A DNA stretch of 35,448 nucleotides from Candidatus Scybalocola fimicaballi (GTDB lineage Bacteria > Bacteroidota > Bacteroidia > Bacteroidales > Paludibacteraceae). Below are positions 1 to 7,821 of the stretch, in pieces. The stretch covers positions 22,315 through 57,762 of the forward strand of contig DCIP01000027.1 in NCBI GenBank assembly GCA_002317115.1, in the 5' to 3' direction. The notes beneath the pieces were generated by a model. That model was not told the DNA's origin, did not search any database, and saw only the letters and a program-made list of their open reading frames with translations. The translations under genes and the position numbers were made by a program. Position 1 is the first letter of the stretch, and each line of letters opens with the position of its first letter.

Positions 1-146
1 CCGCCGTTCTGGTTCTGATCGTTGCCGCCGTTGTCTACGTTCTCCTGCTTAGGTTCCTCTTCGTCGTCATCTTCACAAGATGTCATAGAGACTGCTCCGA
101 AGAATAGCATTGACCAAGAAAGCAATGCAAGCAAATGTTTTTTCAT
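1..146 (-). CDS. Surface lipoprotein, N-terminal fragment (gene runs off the window)
   Basis: The first 48 codons of a minus-strand gene are visible, starting at the ATG at 146. The peptide has a lysine-start signal sequence and a lipobox ending at Cys24 (MTSC). It is followed directly by a strongly acidic stretch (EDDDEEE) and then an Asn/Gln/Gly-rich linker. The acidic residues after the lipidated Cys match the lipoprotein export signal that sends Bacteroidetes lipoproteins to the cell surface. The gene lies 39 bp downstream of glmM on the same strand, so the two may be cotranscribed. The functional domain is outside the window and the family cannot be named. Confidence 0.75.
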   Translation of the reverse strand, partial: MKKHLLALLSWSMLFFGAVSMTSCEDDDEEEPKQENVDNGGNDQNQNG

Positions 147-185
147 TTTTTGAAATTTTGTAGTTAGTTATTTGAATTTAATTCT

Positions 186-1577
186 TTATTTCTTAGTGAT
201 TTTAGCCACAGCGTCCATGATCTCCTTAGCTACCTTCTCTGCCTCAGCCTCAGTTGCTGCCTCAGAATAGATACGGATGATTGGCTCTGTGTTAGACTTT
301 CTCAAGTGAACCCAGCTCTCAGCGAAGTCGATCTTAACGCCGTCGATGTCGTTAACCTCTTCGTTCTTGTAAGCCTCCTTGATAGATGCAAGCACCTTGT
401 CGACGTCGATGTCTGGAGTAAGCTGGATCTTGTTCTTAGAGATGAAGTATAGAGGGTACTCCTTCTTCAACTCGCTGACCTTGATAGCCTTATTAGCAAG
501 GTGAGTCAAGAATAATGCGATACCGACCAAAGCGTCACGGCCGTAGTGGCTCTCTGGATAGATGACTCCTCCGTTACCCTCACCACCGATGACTGCGTTT
601 GTAGCCTTCATCTTAGTTGTTACGTTAACCTCACCTACAGCTGCAGCGTTGTAAACACCACCACGCTTCTTAGTAACGTCACGTAGAGCACGAGTTGAGC
701 TTAGGTTAGAAACTGTGTTACCTGGAGTCTTGCTCAATACATAGTCGGCAACTGATACCAATGTGTACTCCTCACCGAACATGTCTCCGTTCTCAGTGAT
801 GATAGCCAAACGGTCAACGTCTGGGTCAACAACGAAACCGACGTCTACCTTCTCCTTCTTGCAAAGGTCAGCGATGCCAGTCAAGTTTGCTGGAATTGGC
901 TCTGGGTTGTGTGCGAAGTGTCCTGTTGCCTCACAGTTCAAGCCCTTAACGTTCTTAACGCCAAGACGCTCAAGAAGCTTAGGCAAAATATTTCCACCTA
1001 CTGAGTTGACACAGTCGATAGCAACAGTGAAGTTAGCCTTCTTGATTGCCTCAACGTCAACAAGCTTCAAAGCCAATACCTTGTCGATATGGATATCATC
1101 GTAGTTGTTTACGTTCTTTACCTGTCCAAGATTGTCAACCTCAGCGAATGTGTATTCGTCGTTGTCGGCCATCTTCAACACCTCTTTTCCGTCAGCGTCA
1201 GAAAGGAACTCACCTCTCTCGTTAAGAAGCTTCAATGCGTTCCACTGCTTAGGGTTGTGGCTTGCAGTAAGGATGATACCACCGTCTGCCTTCTCGTTTA
1301 CAACTGCGATCTCAGTTGTTGGAGTAGATGCAAGACCGATATTTACAACGTTGACTCCAAGACCTACAAGCGTACCAGTAACGATTGAGTCTACCATTGG
1401 ACCAGAGATTCTCGCGTCGCGACCTACAACGATAGTTGCTGCCTTCTTGCCACATCTCTTTGAGATCCAAGTGCCGAATGCTGCTGTGAATTTTACTACG
1501 TCAAGTGGAGTAAGGTTGTCACCTGTTCCGCCACCGATTGTTCCTCTAATTCCGGAAATTGATTTTATAAGTGTCAT
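186..1577 (-). CDS. glmM: Phosphoglucosamine mutase (alpha-D-phosphohexomutase family)
   Basis: A complete 463-residue cytoplasmic phosphohexomutase that interconverts hexosamine 6- and 1-phosphates, feeding UDP-GlcNAc synthesis for peptidoglycan and LPS. All four family motifs are present: the phosphoserine loop TASHNP with the catalytic Ser106, the metal-binding DPDVDR loop (251-256), the sugar-binding GEGNGG loop (332-337) and the C-terminal phosphate-binding RKSNTEP (426-432). Length is normal. The sugar loop is GEGNGG rather than the GEQSGH of proteobacterial GlmM. Similar loops occur in archaeal-type and Bacteroidetes enzymes, so some phosphomannomutase or phosphoglucomutase activity cannot be excluded. 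It is transcribed divergently from tamL. Confidence 0.88.
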   Translation of the reverse strand: MTLIKSISGIRGTIGGGTGDNLTPLDVVKFTAAFGTWISKRCGKKAATIVVGRDARISGPMVDSIVTGTLVGLGVNVVNIGLASTPTTEIAVVNEKADGGIILTASHNPKQWNALKLLNERGEFLSDADGKEVLKMADNDEYTFAEVDNLGQVKNVNNYDDIHIDKVLALKLVDVEAIKKANFTVAIDCVNSVGGNILPKLLERLGVKNVKGLNCEATGHFAHNPEPIPANLTGIADLCKKEKVDVGFVVDPDVDRLAIITENGDMFGEEYTLVSVADYVLSKTPGNTVSNLSSTRALRDVTKKRGGVYNAAAVGEVNVTTKMKATNAVIGGEGNGGVIYPESHYGRDALVGIALFLTHLANKAIKVSELKKEYPLYFISKNKIQLTPDIDVDKVLASIKEAYKNEEVNDIDGVKIDFAESWVHLRKSNTEPIIRIYSEAATEAEAEKVAKEIMDAVAKITKK

Positions 1578-1613
1578 TTCTTGTTGTTTTTTTCGTTCAA
1601 TCCATTATAAATG

Positions 1614-1621
1614 CAAATCTA
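1614..1621 (-). promoter_or_regulatory. Candidate glmM promoter (-7 box)
   Basis: The minus strand reads TAGATTTG, a match to the Bacteroidetes TAnnTTTG -7 element, 36 bp before the glmM start. No clear -33 TTTG is seen at the usual spacing. Confidence 0.5.
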
Positions 1622-1647
1622 TAACAAAATTTTAGTGATAAAAAGAA

Positions 1648-1655
1648 TATATTTG
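1648..1655 (+). promoter_or_regulatory. Candidate tamL promoter (-7 box) with adjoining hairpin
   Basis: TATATTTG matches the TAnnTTTG -7 element, 28 bp before the tamL ATG. Directly after it lies a perfect 7-bp inverted repeat, AACCTTT / AAAGGTT with a GCTG loop (1659-1676). It would sit at the very 5' end of the transcript and may stabilise it (inference). Confidence 0.55.
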
Positions 1656-1683
1656 CAAAACCTTTGCTGAAAGGTTAAAATAT

Positions 1684-4035
1684 ATGAAAAAAGCGTATTT
1701 TTTAATATTTGCATTATATATAGTCCTTTTCTCCGCTTGTTCGCCCGTGAAGTACGTGGCGGATGGCGACTATTTGCTCGATGATGTGAGGATGGACATT
1801 AAGAATACGCAGCTGAAAAACAACGACGCGGAGTCGTATGTCCGTCAGCAGCCTAACCTTAAAATCTTCGGACTTTTCCGTGCTCACCTCCGTCTCTATA
1901 GCCTTTCCAGAAAAGATTCTATTAAGAGCAACGGTCGTGTCAGACATCTGGGACGTGCTCTTCGTAAGATGGGTGAGCCGCCTGTGATCTACAATTCGAT
2001 GATGCGTATCCAGTCGGAACGACAGATTGAAAAGTACTATCGAGCCAAGGGCTTCATGAATGCCAAGGCTTCTTCCGACGTGGAATATAAAAAGAAACGT
2101 GCGGTGGTGACTTATCATGTCGACGAGGGTGTGCCGTTCGTTATCAATAATATAGACTATGACTACCGTGGCGATACTGCGATTAAAAAAATTGTGGAGA
2201 CGGATAGGTTCTATGAGTCGAAACTGAAGAATGGTATGCTCTTCGATAGCGATGAACTTGATGCTGAGCGTAACAATATGTCGAGCCTGTTGCGACGTCG
2301 CGGATATTTCTATTTCACCAAGGATTATATCTCCTACACTGCCGACACTACCGTCGGCGACCATAAGGTGGATATTACTTTGGAACTGAAGCCATTTTCG
2401 AAAACTCAGTCGGATGGCTCACGCGTCGACGTGCCTCACGCGCAATATAAGATTGCGGATATCTCCGTCGTCACTCTTGATAAGCCGATAGTGTCGCAAA
2501 CGGAACTCTTGCAGTACGACAGTGTAAGGTCGGAGGAGGGTATCTTGATTAAGTATATGTACAAACCGTTCCTAAGATCATCTGTGATTGAAGACAATAT
2601 TATTTTTGGGGCAGGTGATATGTACAACTCCTACCGCTCCGATTTCACATTGTCGAAATTCAACTCTTTGGGAATCGTCCGTGCCGCTTATGTCAATTTT
2701 GTCGACAAACACAACGATGAGAATGAGGTTGATTGCCAGATCACACTGTCTCCTACAAAGACAAAGTCTGTTTCTGCCAATGTCGAGGCTACAATCACGT
2801 CGCTGCACGATTTCGGATTTGGAGGTACGCTTGGCTGGAGCCATCATAACATTTTCCGTGGTTCGGAGAGGCTCTCTTTTAAATTGAGCTATTCACAGGA
2901 GGCTGTCAGTGGAATTATTCTGACGAGTGACAGCACCAATAAAATCCGTGATTATGGGGCAAGTGTCACTCTTACTATCCCACGAGTGATGTTCCCATTC
3001 CTAAGCCGCGATTTCAAACGTCGTATCAATGCGAGCACAGAGCTCGACGCCTCCTTCAATATCCAGAGAATGGGTTACAAGCGCGATCAGCTAAGTTTTG
3101 GTTGGAAGTATATGTGGCAGCGACGTCGCTTCTATAATTATACTATCGACTTCCTCGACTATAATCTTGTGAGAATGGCTGAGGCTGATTCTTTCCGCGC
3201 AAGATATTTCAATGATCACTCCAATCCGATTTTGCTTTACAACTATACCGACCACCAGATTCTTTGCACGGGTTTCACCTATACGTTTGACAACATGTTG
3301 AGCCAACGAGTGTTAGACAAGAAACTCTTTAAGGCAAGTTTTGAGACAGGAGGAAATATGTTCCGTCTGTTCCGTAATGTCTTCAACTACGACAGGGATT
3401 CGATTGGAGGTCAGGATTTGATTTTTGGTGTCCCTTATTCCCAGTATGTCAAAACAGAGTTGGAATATGCTTTCAACCAGTATATCAACGAGAAATGCCG
3501 AATGGCCTACCATGCCAAGGCTGGTGTGGCTGTCCCGTATGGCAATTCCAAAGGTGTGCCATTTGAGAAACGTTTCTACGGAGGCGGTGCGAGTGGCGTG
3601 AGAGGTTGGGCTGTCCGCACACTCGGACCTGGAAAATATTCCAATGAAGACTATTTGGCCCAGACCGGCGATATCAACCTTTTGCTGAATCTGGAGTATA
3701 GAATCAAATTGTTCTGGAAACTTGAACTTGCCACATTCTTGGACGGTGGAAATGTCTGGACGATTGATGATTATCCAGACCAGCAAGGAGGAGTGTTCGA
3801 TATCAAAGAGTTTTATAAGCAGATTGCGTTGGCTGGTGGAGCCGGATTGAGACTTGATTTCTCATATTTCTTGATTCGTTTCGATTTGGGAATGAAAATA
3901 CATGACCCAAGCCGAATCGACGATGGCTCAGAGTGGCGTATAAACCATCACAGATGTGATGAATCGAAATGTCCTATACGAATGAATTGGAACGACGATT
4001 TCGCCTTCCATTTCGCAGTCGGATATCCATTTTAA
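1684..4035 (+). CDS. tamL: TamL-type Omp85 family outer-membrane lipoprotein
   Basis: A 783-residue Omp85/BamA-superfamily protein with a lipoprotein signal peptide (FSAC, Cys19), which is the hallmark of the Bacteroidetes TamL form of TamA. The region of roughly residues 30-400 fits POTRA repeats; it contains beta-alpha patterns such as the ones near KGFMNAKASSDVEY. Residues from about 400 onward form a 16-strand-like barrel rich in alternating aromatic residues. The conserved L6-loop motif is present as GASGVRGW (near residue 635), and the protein ends in an aromatic residue (YPF). Family knowledge suggests a role in outer-membrane protein insertion or lipid transport together with TamB. 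No tamB gene follows here: the next gene is an AlkD-like protein behind a repeat array. BamA itself is less likely because of the lipobox. Confidence 0.82.
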   Translation: MKKAYFLIFALYIVLFSACSPVKYVADGDYLLDDVRMDIKNTQLKNNDAESYVRQQPNLKIFGLFRAHLRLYSLSRKDSIKSNGRVRHLGRALRKMGEPPVIYNSMMRIQSERQIEKYYRAKGFMNAKASSDVEYKKKRAVVTYHVDEGVPFVINNIDYDYRGDTAIKKIVETDRFYESKLKNGMLFDSDELDAERNNMSSLLRRRGYFYFTKDYISYTADTTVGDHKVDITLELKPFSKTQSDGSRVDVPHAQYKIADISVVTLDKPIVSQTELLQYDSVRSEEGILIKYMYKPFLRSSVIEDNIIFGAGDMYNSYRSDFTLSKFNSLGIVRAAYVNFVDKHNDENEVDCQITLSPTKTKSVSANVEATITSLHDFGFGGTLGWSHHNIFRGSERLSFKLSYSQEAVSGIILTSDSTNKIRDYGASVTLTIPRVMFPFLSRDFKRRINASTELDASFNIQRMGYKRDQLSFGWKYMWQRRRFYNYTIDFLDYNLVRMAEADSFRARYFNDHSNPILLYNYTDHQILCTGFTYTFDNMLSQRVLDKKLFKASFETGGNMFRLFRNVFNYDRDSIGGQDLIFGVPYSQYVKTELEYAFNQYINEKCRMAYHAKAGVAVPYGNSKGVPFEKRFYGGGASGVRGWAVRTLGPGKYSNEDYLAQTGDINLLLNLEYRIKLFWKLELATFLDGGNVWTIDDYPDQQGGVFDIKEFYKQIALAGGAGLRLDFSYFLIRFDLGMKIHDPSRIDDGSEWRINHHRCDESKCPIRMNWNDDFAFHFAVGYPF

Positions 4036-4118
4036 ATGCTAAATGCTGAATTAGAAATTCTACAATTGTTGGCATGTCCCGACAATTACGAATTATGAAT
4101 TACGAATTATGAATTATG
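4034..4118 (+). repeat. Two heptamer arrays around a hairpin, spanning a stop and a start codon
   Basis: From the tamL stop codon onward the sequence runs in 7-bp units: AAATGCT, AAATGCT, GAATTAG, AAATTCT, ACAATTG (4034-4068). A 9-bp stem follows (AATTGTTGG at 4064-4072 with CCGACAATT at 4079-4087, one T-G pair). Next comes a cleaner array of five heptamers, AATTACG/AATTATG (4084-4118), whose last unit supplies the ATG of the downstream gene. The hairpin could act as the tamL terminator, although no T-run follows. Confidence 0.75.
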
Positions 4119-4793
4119 CAAAAGGTAAATAAGACATTGGATCTCCATGAGAGAGTCCGTAGAGTGAAAGAGATGCTTCGTCTGTCGATGGACGGAAGCA
4201 CAGCGGCAAGATTGCGTCATTTGGGATATAAGTTGGTTTTCGGCGTCACATATCCTCGTTTGAGAGAGTTGACGGTGGAGATCGAGCCAGATGCTGACCT
4301 TGCAGACAAATTGTGGGGATTGCGTCAGCGTGAGACAATGCTTATTGCTACAATCATCATGCCGACGGAATGTTGCACACCTGAGATTGCAGACAAGTGG
4401 GTAGGGGAGGCATTCAACGAAGAGATTGCCGAGTATTTATCACGCAATCTGTTGATCCGCCTTGATTTTGCTGATGCTATTGTAGATAAATTGGCAGGTG
4501 CGACGGAATGGCAGCAGACTCTTATCGGATATTCTCTACACTCCCGTCTGCTTATGAATGATAAGGCAAGCGACGCAATGATTAGCAAGTATCTGTCGAA
4601 AGTCGTGGCAGATGTCCAGAAGACGGACACAAAAGCATTGGCATCTATCGCTTTCTTCTTGAAGCAGGTGTCTCGACGCGAGTCATATCTCGACAGAGTT
4701 AAAACCCTCGTCGCAGAACTAAAAGAGTCGGAATCAATGTCGGCTAAATGGGTTGCGGAAGAAGTTGACACTTATATTGAGTATAGCTTGTAG
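4116..4793 (+). CDS. DNA alkylation repair (AlkD-like) HEAT-repeat protein, probable
   Basis: A 225-residue all-helical protein with pairs of amphipathic helices of about 35 residues each, in the style of HEAT-like repeats. The layout resembles the compact Bacteroidetes proteins annotated as DNA alkylation repair enzymes (AlkD-like glycosylases that remove bulky alkylated bases without base flipping). Visible landmarks are an N-terminal helix with MDGS, the LGYKLVFGVTYPRLREL segment, and a WQQTLIGYSLHSRLL segment mid-protein. The assignment rests on overall pattern, not on a decisive catalytic motif. The chosen ATG lies inside a heptamer repeat array; the first internal Met (residue 20) is an alternative. 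No signal peptide, so cytoplasmic. Confidence 0.55.
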   Translation: MQKVNKTLDLHERVRRVKEMLRLSMDGSTAARLRHLGYKLVFGVTYPRLRELTVEIEPDADLADKLWGLRQRETMLIATIIMPTECCTPEIADKWVGEAFNEEIAEYLSRNLLIRLDFADAIVDKLAGATEWQQTLIGYSLHSRLLMNDKASDAMISKYLSKVVADVQKTDTKALASIAFFLKQVSRRESYLDRVKTLVAELKESESMSAKWVAEEVDTYIEYSL

Positions 4794-4800
4794 GGAAGAT

Positions 4801-5943
4801 ATGAGTAAAATCTTATTTTTTTTGATGGCTCTGGTATGTACGGTTTGTCATGCTGAAATTTTTAAGGTTGATTCTATAACCTTTGATCAAACCCTTTTCC
4901 TTGATTGTGAATCATGTTCACATCCTACGGCACATTATTCGATACCGCAAGTCAAAACGGAAGATCATGAGCAAACCAGTGTCGCTGACTCCATAAATTC
5001 CCAAATTTTAAGAGCAGTGTCCTATGATGAAGATTATAATGTTTTCACTGAGTATTGTCATGGTGTTTCTTTTAATTATGAAATGGAAGACGAGTATCTG
5101 TTGCTTGATATAGAATATGTAGGTTTTGAGGCCCATGGCGACGTTGACAATGAAGAAACTCTTATTTTTGATTTAGAAACAGGGGACAAGGTGTGCTACA
5201 ATGAAGAAGCATGTTTTAAGATTCCTTTTGCATCTTTGTTTACACTTGAAGGATATTTCAAATTTCTAAATTCTCATAATTGGGACGAAGGTGTTTACAA
5301 AGCTTTTTTTGATGCGTATAAAGACTATTATGAGTATGATGAAAATGGCAATTCTTCAGATGAACCTGCAGATTCATCAATGGTAGATTCAAAAGCGTTT
5401 GGTCATGCAAAGTATGCTCAATTTCATATTGATTATAGAATAGATAAGGAAAAAATCGAGTTTTGGAGAGAATCAAATTGGTATGCTGATTTCTGTTATG
5501 CGTCAAGATGTTTCGAACCTTATTATAGCAAATCATGCTTGATCAAAGATCTGAAACCTTATCTTAATAACATTGGAAAAGTTGTTGTTGATGACAAGAA
5601 AAGTAGAATTCAAAAAATAGTTGAGGCTGTAAATCTTAAGGAAACGGTGTCTGACCGATTGTTTTTTGAGGTTTCCGAATGGAGAAGTCCAGGCAAATAC
5701 GTGCCTCACAAAGTTGCCATAGATTGCAGTGATCCGGAGAAAATAGTAGGCTATTTGTTTATCGGAGATAAGAAAGAAAAAATCACAGGTTGCAATCAAG
5801 ATGGCACCATTTTCTTGAAATCAAGGAAGTCCGGTTGGAGTTTCAAGTTCACGAATAAGGATATCGAAGAGTGTTTTTGGAACAAACAAAAAAGAGAGTC
5901 TGGTATCATAGTCGGTCGCAACACCTCTGATGATGTTTATTGA
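4801..5943 (+). CDS. Exported protein of unknown function with a possible DUF3298-like segment
   Basis: Not confidently recognised. The ATG at 4801 is preferred over an upstream in-frame ATG at 4753. It follows a purine-rich stretch, sits 7 bp past the previous stop, and starts a clean Sec signal peptide (MSKILFFLMALVCTVCHAE). The mature protein of about 360 residues is acidic and rich in Tyr, Phe and Cys. Mature residues around 60-130 read like RsiV/DUF3298 sensor-type domains: an extended strand (LLLDIEYVGFEAHGD) followed by a FDLETGDKV turn and a SLF helix. That resemblance is inference. The gene is visibly AT-richer than its neighbours and sits between housekeeping genes and the repeat-rich ATPase locus, which fits recent acquisition. 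Confidence 0.7.
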   Translation: MSKILFFLMALVCTVCHAEIFKVDSITFDQTLFLDCESCSHPTAHYSIPQVKTEDHEQTSVADSINSQILRAVSYDEDYNVFTEYCHGVSFNYEMEDEYLLLDIEYVGFEAHGDVDNEETLIFDLETGDKVCYNEEACFKIPFASLFTLEGYFKFLNSHNWDEGVYKAFFDAYKDYYEYDENGNSSDEPADSSMVDSKAFGHAKYAQFHIDYRIDKEKIEFWRESNWYADFCYASRCFEPYYSKSCLIKDLKPYLNNIGKVVVDDKKSRIQKIVEAVNLKETVSDRLFFEVSEWRSPGKYVPHKVAIDCSDPEKIVGYLFIGDKKEKITGCNQDGTIFLKSRKSGWSFKFTNKDIEECFWNKQKRESGIIVGRNTSDDVY

Positions 5944-5964
5944 AAAGATCTGTAATGGCCATTT

Positions 5965-6070
5965 TTGTTTATTGCCAATAAATAAAACTCTCTAAACAAC
6001 TCGGGATAATCTTTTCTCCTCATAGAAACGTCGTAGAGTTTCTATGTGCTCTTTGTGTCTCTGTGGTGAT
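5965..6070 (+). repeat. Direct repeat copy A (left border of ATPase cassette)
   Basis: This 106-bp segment aligns without gaps to 7434-7539 at 88 of 106 positions by hand count. It begins with the TTGCCAATAAATAAAAC palindrome-type motif and ends with CTCTTTGTGTCTCTGTGGTGAT. The last 50 bp are the most conserved, and related copies occur at 7661-7746 and 11126-11200. It lies between the stop of the 4801-5943 gene and the 3' end of the ATPase gene. Confidence 0.85.
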
Positions 6071-6086
6071 AATACGAGGCTGCTTT

Positions 6087-7352
6087 TTATCTTAACAACC
6101 ATTTCCAAATTGGGATGACTTCAATAGTCAAATTTGATTCTTCGATAATCTCCTCTTCATCGTAAGTGATGATTATTGCTCTTTTCAATGGATATAATTT
6201 GTTAAGTGCGATCAATGCAGAAACTTCGCGAACTCTGGTCTCTGTATTCTGAACACTATATGACGCTTGAATGGCAATGGCGTCATCCGGTATATAGAAA
6301 TCCACTTCGACATTCTTGTTATAATAGTATAATTGGGGTGCACTTTCTGTCTTGTTGTATTGCTTGTAAAGAGTTATGGCACATAGATTTTCAAGCAGAG
6401 AAGTGTTCTCGTCGGTTAAAAAGATAGACAGCAACCCGTTGTCTGTGAAATAATGTTTTTTAGTGCTTTCTCTCTCTGCAAATTTTGAAGCATAGTTTTC
6501 AATAGTGAATATCAGACATGCATCCTTTACATGGTTGATATAATCGATGATGGATGCTGTATTTGTAGATATTCCCGTACTCTTAATCATGTTTGCAAGA
6601 CGATTGTATGAAGTCGGCTGTTTTACATTCTCCGCAAGTCTTTTTATTGCTAAGCGAATTGCATGCTCGTTTTTTATGTTGTTACGTTGAATTATATCGC
6701 CAAGTAGGATTTTCTCATACAAACCATTGAGCCAATGACGCTTGTTCCGATATAACAACAACTCAGGAAACCCTCCCCATTTGAAATAATCAGAGAAGTA
6801 GAGTTGGACACTATTCTTTTGTTTGGAAAATTCCCAATCGTCATCCAGTTTGATATCGTTAGCTATTAAAAATTCCTCAAATGAATAAGGAAAAACCTTC
6901 TCGTCGAAATATCGTGCACCTAATGTAGTCGCGATATCTCGGCTTAACATTTTCGCGTTGGATCCAGTTATAAAAACCATATATTTTTGGTTTGCTAATC
7001 TTCTTGCAAAATGTTCCCAGCCATCAATATTTTGTATTTCATCAAAAAATAAGATTGGCTTATAATTATATGTCGACGAGTATGCTTGTAGAATCAGATC
7101 AAAATCATCTGATGTCATCCCTAAAAGACGCTCGTCGTCGAAATTTATATAGACAAATTCTTTTATGTTGTGTCCTTTCTCCAAATAATCTTTGGCACGC
7201 TGATATAGCAAATATGATTTTCCCGCTTGTCTGATGCCGACAAGGACGTATCTGCCTTCCTCTTCAAATTCAAAAGGTCGTTTTACTAATTCTATATTCT
7301 CTATATCTTCTTGTCCTTCTTTGATAAGGGTTCTAAAAATATCTTTTTGCAT
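6087..7352 (-). CDS. AAA+ ATPase with C-terminal DUF4143 domain
   Basis: A 421-residue protein of the widespread AAA_14/DUF4143 ATPase family, whose cellular role is largely unknown. Walker A is GIRQAGKS (39-46), Walker B is ILFFDEIQ (100-107), and a sensor-1 type FITGSN follows near residue 132. The C-terminal half has the DUF4143 features: a winged-helix-like segment (TSYNRLANMIKSTGIS), a KHYFTDNGLL segment, and a nuclease-fold-like strand with VDFYIPDD. Length is typical of the family. The gene is AT-rich and stands alone. It is bracketed by direct repeats A and B and preceded by a perfect inverted repeat at its promoter, suggesting autoregulation and horizontal spread (inference). Confidence 0.88.
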   Translation of the reverse strand: MQKDIFRTLIKEGQEDIENIELVKRPFEFEEEGRYVLVGIRQAGKSYLLYQRAKDYLEKGHNIKEFVYINFDDERLLGMTSDDFDLILQAYSSTYNYKPILFFDEIQNIDGWEHFARRLANQKYMVFITGSNAKMLSRDIATTLGARYFDEKVFPYSFEEFLIANDIKLDDDWEFSKQKNSVQLYFSDYFKWGGFPELLLYRNKRHWLNGLYEKILLGDIIQRNNIKNEHAIRLAIKRLAENVKQPTSYNRLANMIKSTGISTNTASIIDYINHVKDACLIFTIENYASKFAERESTKKHYFTDNGLLSIFLTDENTSLLENLCAITLYKQYNKTESAPQLYYYNKNVEVDFYIPDDAIAIQASYSVQNTETRVREVSALIALNKLYPLKRAIIITYDEEEIIEESNLTIEVIPIWKWLLR

Positions 7353-7388
7353 TGTGCTATTTGGTATAAGTTATCGTCTATCTGGTGC

Positions 7389-7396
7389 AAAAATAT
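7389..7396 (-). promoter_or_regulatory. Candidate ATPase promoter (-7 box)
   Basis: The minus strand reads TATTTTTG (TAnnTTTG type), 36 bp upstream of the ATPase start codon. The palindromic motif at 7399-7423 lies immediately upstream, in the -33 region, as expected for an operator. Confidence 0.55.
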
Positions 7397-7398
7397 AA

Positions 7399-7456
7399 TT
7401 TTATTTATTGCCAGTAAATAAAATCGGCTGTTTTTATTTACTGGCAATAAATAAAA
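7399..7456. promoter_or_regulatory. Perfect 25-bp inverted repeat with nested palindromes (candidate operator)
   Basis: Arms at 7399-7423 and 7432-7456 are exact reverse complements over 25 bp and are separated by an 8-nt spacer (TCGGCTGT). Each arm is itself a palindrome: TTTTATTTA and TAAATAAAA flank a 7-nt core TTGCCAG. A third copy of the 25-mer (23 of 25 matching) lies at 5963-5987, on the other side of the ATPase gene. The position next to the -7 box suggests a binding site for a dimeric or oligomeric DNA-binding protein, or a cruciform. Confidence 0.8.
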
Positions 7457-7539
7457 CTGCCAAATCAACTCCAGATCAACTCATTCCCTCATAGAAAAGT
7501 CGTAGACTTTCTCTGTGCTCTTTGTGTCTCTGTGGTGAT
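7434..7539 (+). repeat. Direct repeat copy B (right border of ATPase cassette)
   Basis: Gapless 106-bp partner of 5965-6070, in the same orientation. Its first bases are the right arm of the inverted repeat above, and its end carries CTCTTTGTGTCTCTGTGGTGAT, identical to copy A over the last 26 bp. Confidence 0.85.
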
Positions 7540-7572
7540 TGTTAGAGATGTCTAAACATGCTTATTATTTAT

Positions 7573-7640
7573 GCGCTCGCCTACGGCTCGCGCAGGTAGG
7601 AAGGGTTAGGGCGTTCCGCCCTTAACAATCCTCATTTTAG
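7573..7640 (+). repeat. GC-rich double-hairpin repeat, copy 1
   Basis: GCTCGCC-TAC-GGCTCGC forms the first small stem. About 20 bp later, TTAGGGCG-TTC-CGCCCTTAA forms the second, followed by CAATCCTCATTTT. The element is shared with 12181-12241 and 13320-13385 in the same orientation. It lies in the 469-bp gap between the ATPase and GH8 genes. Confidence 0.85.
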
Positions 7641-7660
7641 CACAACCTATAAAATCTCCT

Positions 7661-7746
7661 AAAACTCTCAAATTAACTCCGATTAATCTCTTTTTCTCAT
7701 AGAAGAGTCGTAGACTTTCTCTGTGATCTTTGTGTCTCCGTGGTGA
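7661..7746 (+). repeat. Dispersed repeat copy C
   Basis: This segment aligns without gaps to positions 20-105 of direct repeat B, sharing AGTCGTAGACTTTCTCTGTG and TCTTTGTGTCTCCGTGGTGA. It lacks the palindromic 5' part. It lies just past the GH8 terminator, on the 3' side of that gene. Confidence 0.8.
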
Positions 7747-7761
7747 ATTTAGAGAAGTACC

Positions 7762-7798
7762 AAAAAAATATAGGATAGAAAAAAATCTATCCTATATT
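7762..7798 (-). terminator. Rho-independent terminator of the GH8 gene
   Basis: A perfect 13-bp stem (AATATAGGATAGA with its complement at 7786-7798) with a 6-nt loop. On the minus strand it is followed by a run of seven T, about 25 bp past the GH8 stop codon. Confidence 0.85.
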
Positions 7799-7821
7799 AT
7801 AAAAACTGAGTATCAATCTTC

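Noticed and set aside
1105..1635. 176-codon open frame opposite glmM
   Set aside because: Shadow of glmM on the other strand; no domain pattern and no promoter context.
1714..2364. 216-codon open frame antisense to tamL
   Set aside because: Lies wholly within tamL, composition reflects the complement of its codons, and no recognisable motif.
4084..4118. CRISPR-like repeat array
   Set aside because: Units are 7 bp with no spacers.
4753..4800. Upstream start for the 4801-5943 gene
   Set aside because: It would overlap the end of the AlkD-like gene and bury the signal peptide 16 residues inside.
7399..7456. Transposon terminal inverted repeats
   Set aside because: The two arms are 8 nt apart rather than at opposite ends of a gene, and no transposase is present; better explained as an operator or palindrome.
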